Shown here one piece after another: positions 61,794-64,000 of a stretch of 64,000 nucleotides of DNA. Under the pieces are notes generated by a model, which was not told where the DNA came from, ran no database searches, and worked only from the letters and a program-made list of their open reading frames with translations. This DNA is from Pelovirga terrestris. GTDB lineage: Bacteria > Desulfobacterota > Desulfuromonadia > Desulfuromonadales > Geopsychrobacteraceae. The stretch is from the NCBI RefSeq assembly GCF_014773365.1, contig NZ_JACWUN010000007.1, positions 1 through 64,000 on the forward strand. The letters are read 5' to 3'. Within the stretch, counting starts at the first letter, position 1. Each line of letters starts with the position of its first letter. The position numbers and the translations under genes were made by a program.

Positions 61794-62210
61794 CTAACGA
61801 ATGGGCTGGACAAAGGTAAAGACCTTTGTATACCCCAAAATATCGGTAATCAGCAGGACCACAAAAATAAAGAGGACGGCACCGACCACCGTACCGAGGC
61901 TGGCCCCAGCGGGAAGTTGATCAAGTTCGGCGGCAATCTGCATAATCTCCGCATCAGAAAGGCTGGCGACCCGCGCAGCAACTTCATCAGCAGCCACCCC
62001 CTGACTCATCATGACCTGCTGAACATCCTCGCGCGCAAAAAAATCCACAACCTGCGAGCGCGCAGCATGATTGGTCTGTGCAGCAAGAACCGACTCGGTA
62101 CTGATCATCCCTGCCTGCGCACTACGGATACCGACGTCGACGGTAAGAAAACACAGAACAAGGAAAAGACACAAAGGCTTACCGATATAGCGAATAATCT
62201 GTTTTCTCAT
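61794..62210 (-). CDS. PA2779-family small membrane protein
   Basis: A 138-residue protein with an N-terminal signal (about 1-33), a helical segment (about 40-95) with FFAREDVQQVMMSQGVAADE, and a C-terminal membrane helix (about 105-127). It matches the PA2779 family found with PA2778-type peptidases. It is the first gene of the pair, with AAGGAG about 9 nt before the ATG. It may be a substrate or partner of the peptidase. Confidence 0.85.
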   Translation of the reverse strand: MRKQIIRYIGKPLCLFLVLCFLTVDVGIRSAQAGMISTESVLAAQTNHAARSQVVDFFAREDVQQVMMSQGVAADEVAARVASLSDAEIMQIAAELDQLPAGASLGTVVGAVLFIFVVLLITDILGYTKVFTFVQPIR

Positions 62211-62336
62211 TAGCAGCGCTCCTTTTCATTAGTAACAAGTCGATCCGTGAAAATTAATAGCATTTTGTCTGCAGAAAATAACACAACATAGTTTAACCGG
62301 AAAATGGAGAATGTAAAGCCCTTCGGACCGGCCTTA

Positions 62337-63239
62337 TCATTCGCCGTTTCCAAAGGTTTCAAGAACCAGCTGTTTTACCGCCTGGGCCGCCGGGGAGATG
62401 GTGCGTTCAGCCATCTCTGCCAGCCAGAGTTGCCGGACAATCCGCAGCCCATCGACCTCAATCCGACGCAGTTCCCCGCGCTGGATGCTTTCTCTGGCCG
62501 ACAGATCAGAAACAAAAGCGCAGCCATAGCCGGCTGCGACGGTACGACGTACCGCTTCGTTGCTTCCCAGGCGCGCCAGCACATGCAGTGACTGCGGGTC
62601 ACAACCCGCTTTAATCAAGGCATTTTTCAGGCTCTGCCAGGTTCCGGAACCGTCTTCTCGAACCACCAACTCCAGCTCAAACACTTGATCGAGACTGATC
62701 GTTCCAACCTCGCACAAAGGATGATCGGCGCCGGCAATCAAAATCAATTCGTCCGACATAATCGGCGTGTAACGGTAAAGATTATTTTCAATGCGACCGC
62801 CGACCAGTCCCAGCTCCACCCGCTGAGTACGGATATCATCGAGAACCTGCTGGGTATCACCCATTCCCACCGTCATTGAAATTCCCGGATAATGCTTTTG
62901 CAATAACGGCAGCAACCTTGGCACCAGGTAATTGGCGGGAATATTGCTCGCCCCCAGCTCAAGGTGAGCATGATCAATGCCATGAAAACGGTTCATCGCC
63001 TGTTTCAGTAGATCAACCTCGGCCAGAATCATCCGGGCCTGATGGAGAAAAACCTTCCCGCCGGCAGTAAGGATAACCCCTTTGCTGATCCGATCCAGCA
63101 GTCGTGTCCCGAACTCCTCCTCCAAAGCAGCAATATGTTGACTCACCGTTGACTGGGTCAGGGACAAAAGCTCACCACCACGGGAAAAACTGCCGGTTTC
63201 GGCAACCGCGACAAACAGTTCAAGCTGACGCAAGGTCAT
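62337..63239 (-). CDS. LysR-family transcriptional regulator
   Basis: A 300-residue regulator with an N-terminal winged helix-turn-helix (TGSFSRGGELLSLTQSTVSQ, residues 15-34) and a type 2 periplasmic-binding-protein-like effector domain (about 90-295). It resembles the LysR group linked with selenium or sulfur metabolism in anaerobes, but the effector is unknown. ABC transporter remnants lie just upstream and in divergent orientation, which could have been its target. The 126-bp gap to the PA2779-like gene has no recognised element. Confidence 0.88.
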   Translation of the reverse strand: MTLRQLELFVAVAETGSFSRGGELLSLTQSTVSQHIAALEEEFGTRLLDRISKGVILTAGGKVFLHQARMILAEVDLLKQAMNRFHGIDHAHLELGASNIPANYLVPRLLPLLQKHYPGISMTVGMGDTQQVLDDIRTQRVELGLVGGRIENNLYRYTPIMSDELILIAGADHPLCEVGTISLDQVFELELVVREDGSGTWQSLKNALIKAGCDPQSLHVLARLGSNEAVRRTVAAGYGCAFVSDLSARESIQRGELRRIEVDGLRIVRQLWLAEMAERTISPAAQAVKQLVLETFGNGE

Positions 63240-63322
63240 AATCGCTCCTATCGGCCTACACGATAGATACTATCGGATTCATCAAAATTATCCATTTGAC
63301 CCTTCCCGGTCAACCTTTTTGC

Positions 63323-63448
63323 ATGCTGGGGCGCAACGCTATCATCATCGTCGGCATCATCCTGTTTGCCCTGATCGGTCGCATATGCGATACCGGCCTG
63401 CACCTGCTGCTGCGCCTGTTTTTCAAGCGTGCCGGGAGAATGACATAA
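63323..63448 (+). pseudogene. Remnant of an ABC transporter permease (C-terminal end)
   Basis: A 41-codon frame encodes MLGRNAIIIVGIILFALIGR and LLLRLFFKR, which matches the C-terminal membrane segment of SsuC/TauC/NrtB-type permeases. The rest of the gene is missing: no plausible upstream homologous frame is seen. The stop overlaps the following ABC ATPase remnant in another frame. This is a decayed gene rather than a small protein, since only the last segment is left. Confidence 0.65.
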
Positions 63449-63678
63449 GCCGCAGCCAGCTGCAGGAACTGCGTCGACAATTCGCACCAACCATCCTCTT
63501 TGTTACCCACGATGTCAGCGAAGCGCTGCTGCTCGGTGATCGGATTCTGCTGTTTGAAAAGAACCCGGGGCGAATCAGTCATGATATCGAGATTGATCTG
63601 GAAAAGCCCCGTACTATTAATAATGACGCTTTTTTGCGGCTACGCACCCACATCAATGAACGGCTCAAGGACAAATAA
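63440..63678 (+). pseudogene. Remnant of an ABC transporter ATPase (C-terminal third)
   Basis: The frame encodes SRSQLQELRRQFAPTILFVT followed by HDVSEALLLGDRILLFEKNP, the H-loop region and C-terminus of an SsuB/TauB/NrtD-type ATPase. Walker A, the LSGGQ signature and Walker B are absent. It follows the permease remnant after what seems a deletion that removed the start of the ATPase. A functional ATPase cannot be produced. It ends TAA at 63678. Confidence 0.75.
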
Positions 63679-63705
63679 AGGTCTGTTCCCCACTCGGCTC
63701 ACCGA

Positions 63706-64000
63706 TCAAGGTTCGGGGATCTGCTCCAGAAGGGCCCGCACCTGTTCAGAGGTCCTGATCGACACCCGCTGTTGCCCAAGAGTGGTCAGCAACTGCTGCT
63801 TACCGTTGCGGGCTGCAGCCATGTCAGTAGCCGCTTGTTCAATTGTACGACGTGAATCAGCACTCCAACGCCTGATGGCATTGCGCCGATCCTGCTGGGC
63901 CTGCTCAAACCGGGAAACCAAACTCCGTGCCTGACGGATCAACTGTTCTTCACGTTGTTCCTGCTCCTGCTGCCGCCGCTGTTGTTCAAGCACCTCCAGC
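63706..64000 (-). CDS. Partial coiled-coil protein running off the right edge
   Basis: At least 97 codons on the minus strand are open to the window edge. The visible C-terminal part is rich in Gln, Arg and Glu (EQQRRQQEQEQREEQ) and is predicted to be a coiled coil, ending EQVRALLEQIPEP. An in-frame GTG at 63993 is possible but codons upstream of it are also open, so the true start is likely beyond 64000. No family is recognised. TolA-like or other envelope coiled-coil proteins are possible. Confidence 0.6.
   Translation of the reverse strand, partial: LEVLEQQRRQQEQEQREEQLIRQARSLVSRFEQAQQDRRNAIRRWSADSRRTIEQAATDMAAARNGKQQLLTTLGQQRVSIRTSEQVRALLEQIPEP

Overview
The window looks like a chromosomal segment of a Gram-negative, respiratory deltaproteobacterium of the Desulfuromonadales type (Desulfuromonas, Geopsychrobacter or Pelobacter relatives). 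This is an inference from gene content: a complete type II secretion operon in C-to-N order, haem-biosynthesis genes beside a radical SAM/SPASM enzyme, a c-type-haem sensor protein, roadblock-like proteins, CusCBA-type metal efflux, NtrC-type regulation and a caa3-type oxygen reductase. No rRNA, tRNA, CRISPR array, integrase or transposase was seen. Genes are densely packed and many neighbours overlap by 4 bp.

Layout: 0.2-4.4 kb, DUF302-like protein, then hemE, hemH and a small CxxC protein with a radical SAM/SPASM gene upstream. 4.9-7.7 kb, haem-binding DUF3365-HAMP protein, TPR-OmpA protein and two roadblock-like proteins. 7.8-10.8 kb, nitronate monooxygenase-like flavoprotein and an OmpR-type two-component pair. 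10.8-22.3 kb, gspC to gspN on the minus strand. 22.5-29.3 kb, redox and housekeeping genes (rubredoxin-membrane fusion, quinone oxidoreductase-like, NUDT14-like Nudix, Lpd-like, zinc metallopeptidase, KamA-type aminomutase, SlyX). 29.5-36.2 kb, cusC-B-A plus a His/Met-rich periplasmic protein. 36.5-42.8 kb, DUF302 protein and a second RND efflux operon. 43-46.7 kb, an NtrC-type regulator and a kinase separated by an opposed DUF305 lipoprotein gene. 46.8-54.3 kb, sco-coxA-coxC-coxD-coxB-ctaB and a hybrid kinase. 54.4-62.2 kb, ACT regulator, peptide deformylase, parvulin, MscS channel, SafE-like and NosL-like copper proteins, YchJ, acyl-CoA ligase and a PA2778/PA2779 pair. 62.3-64 kb, a LysR regulator, ABC-transporter remnants and a partial coiled-coil gene.

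A copper theme joins much of the right half: Cu/Ag efflux, a duplicated DUF305 domain, Sco, a CuA/CuB oxidase, SafE-like and NosL-like proteins. Sigma-54-like -24/-12 sites lie in front of both the cus operon and the DUF305 gene, and a sigma-54 activator gene is divergent from the latter, so a shared metal regulon is a reasonable hypothesis.

The clearest unexplained structure is a dispersed palindromic element of about 142 bp, present as four near-complete copies and one 54-bp deletion derivative. It lies between genes, and once inside the cus operon. It creates spurious ORFs and has nested inverted repeats like a non-autonomous mobile element or a large structured RNA.
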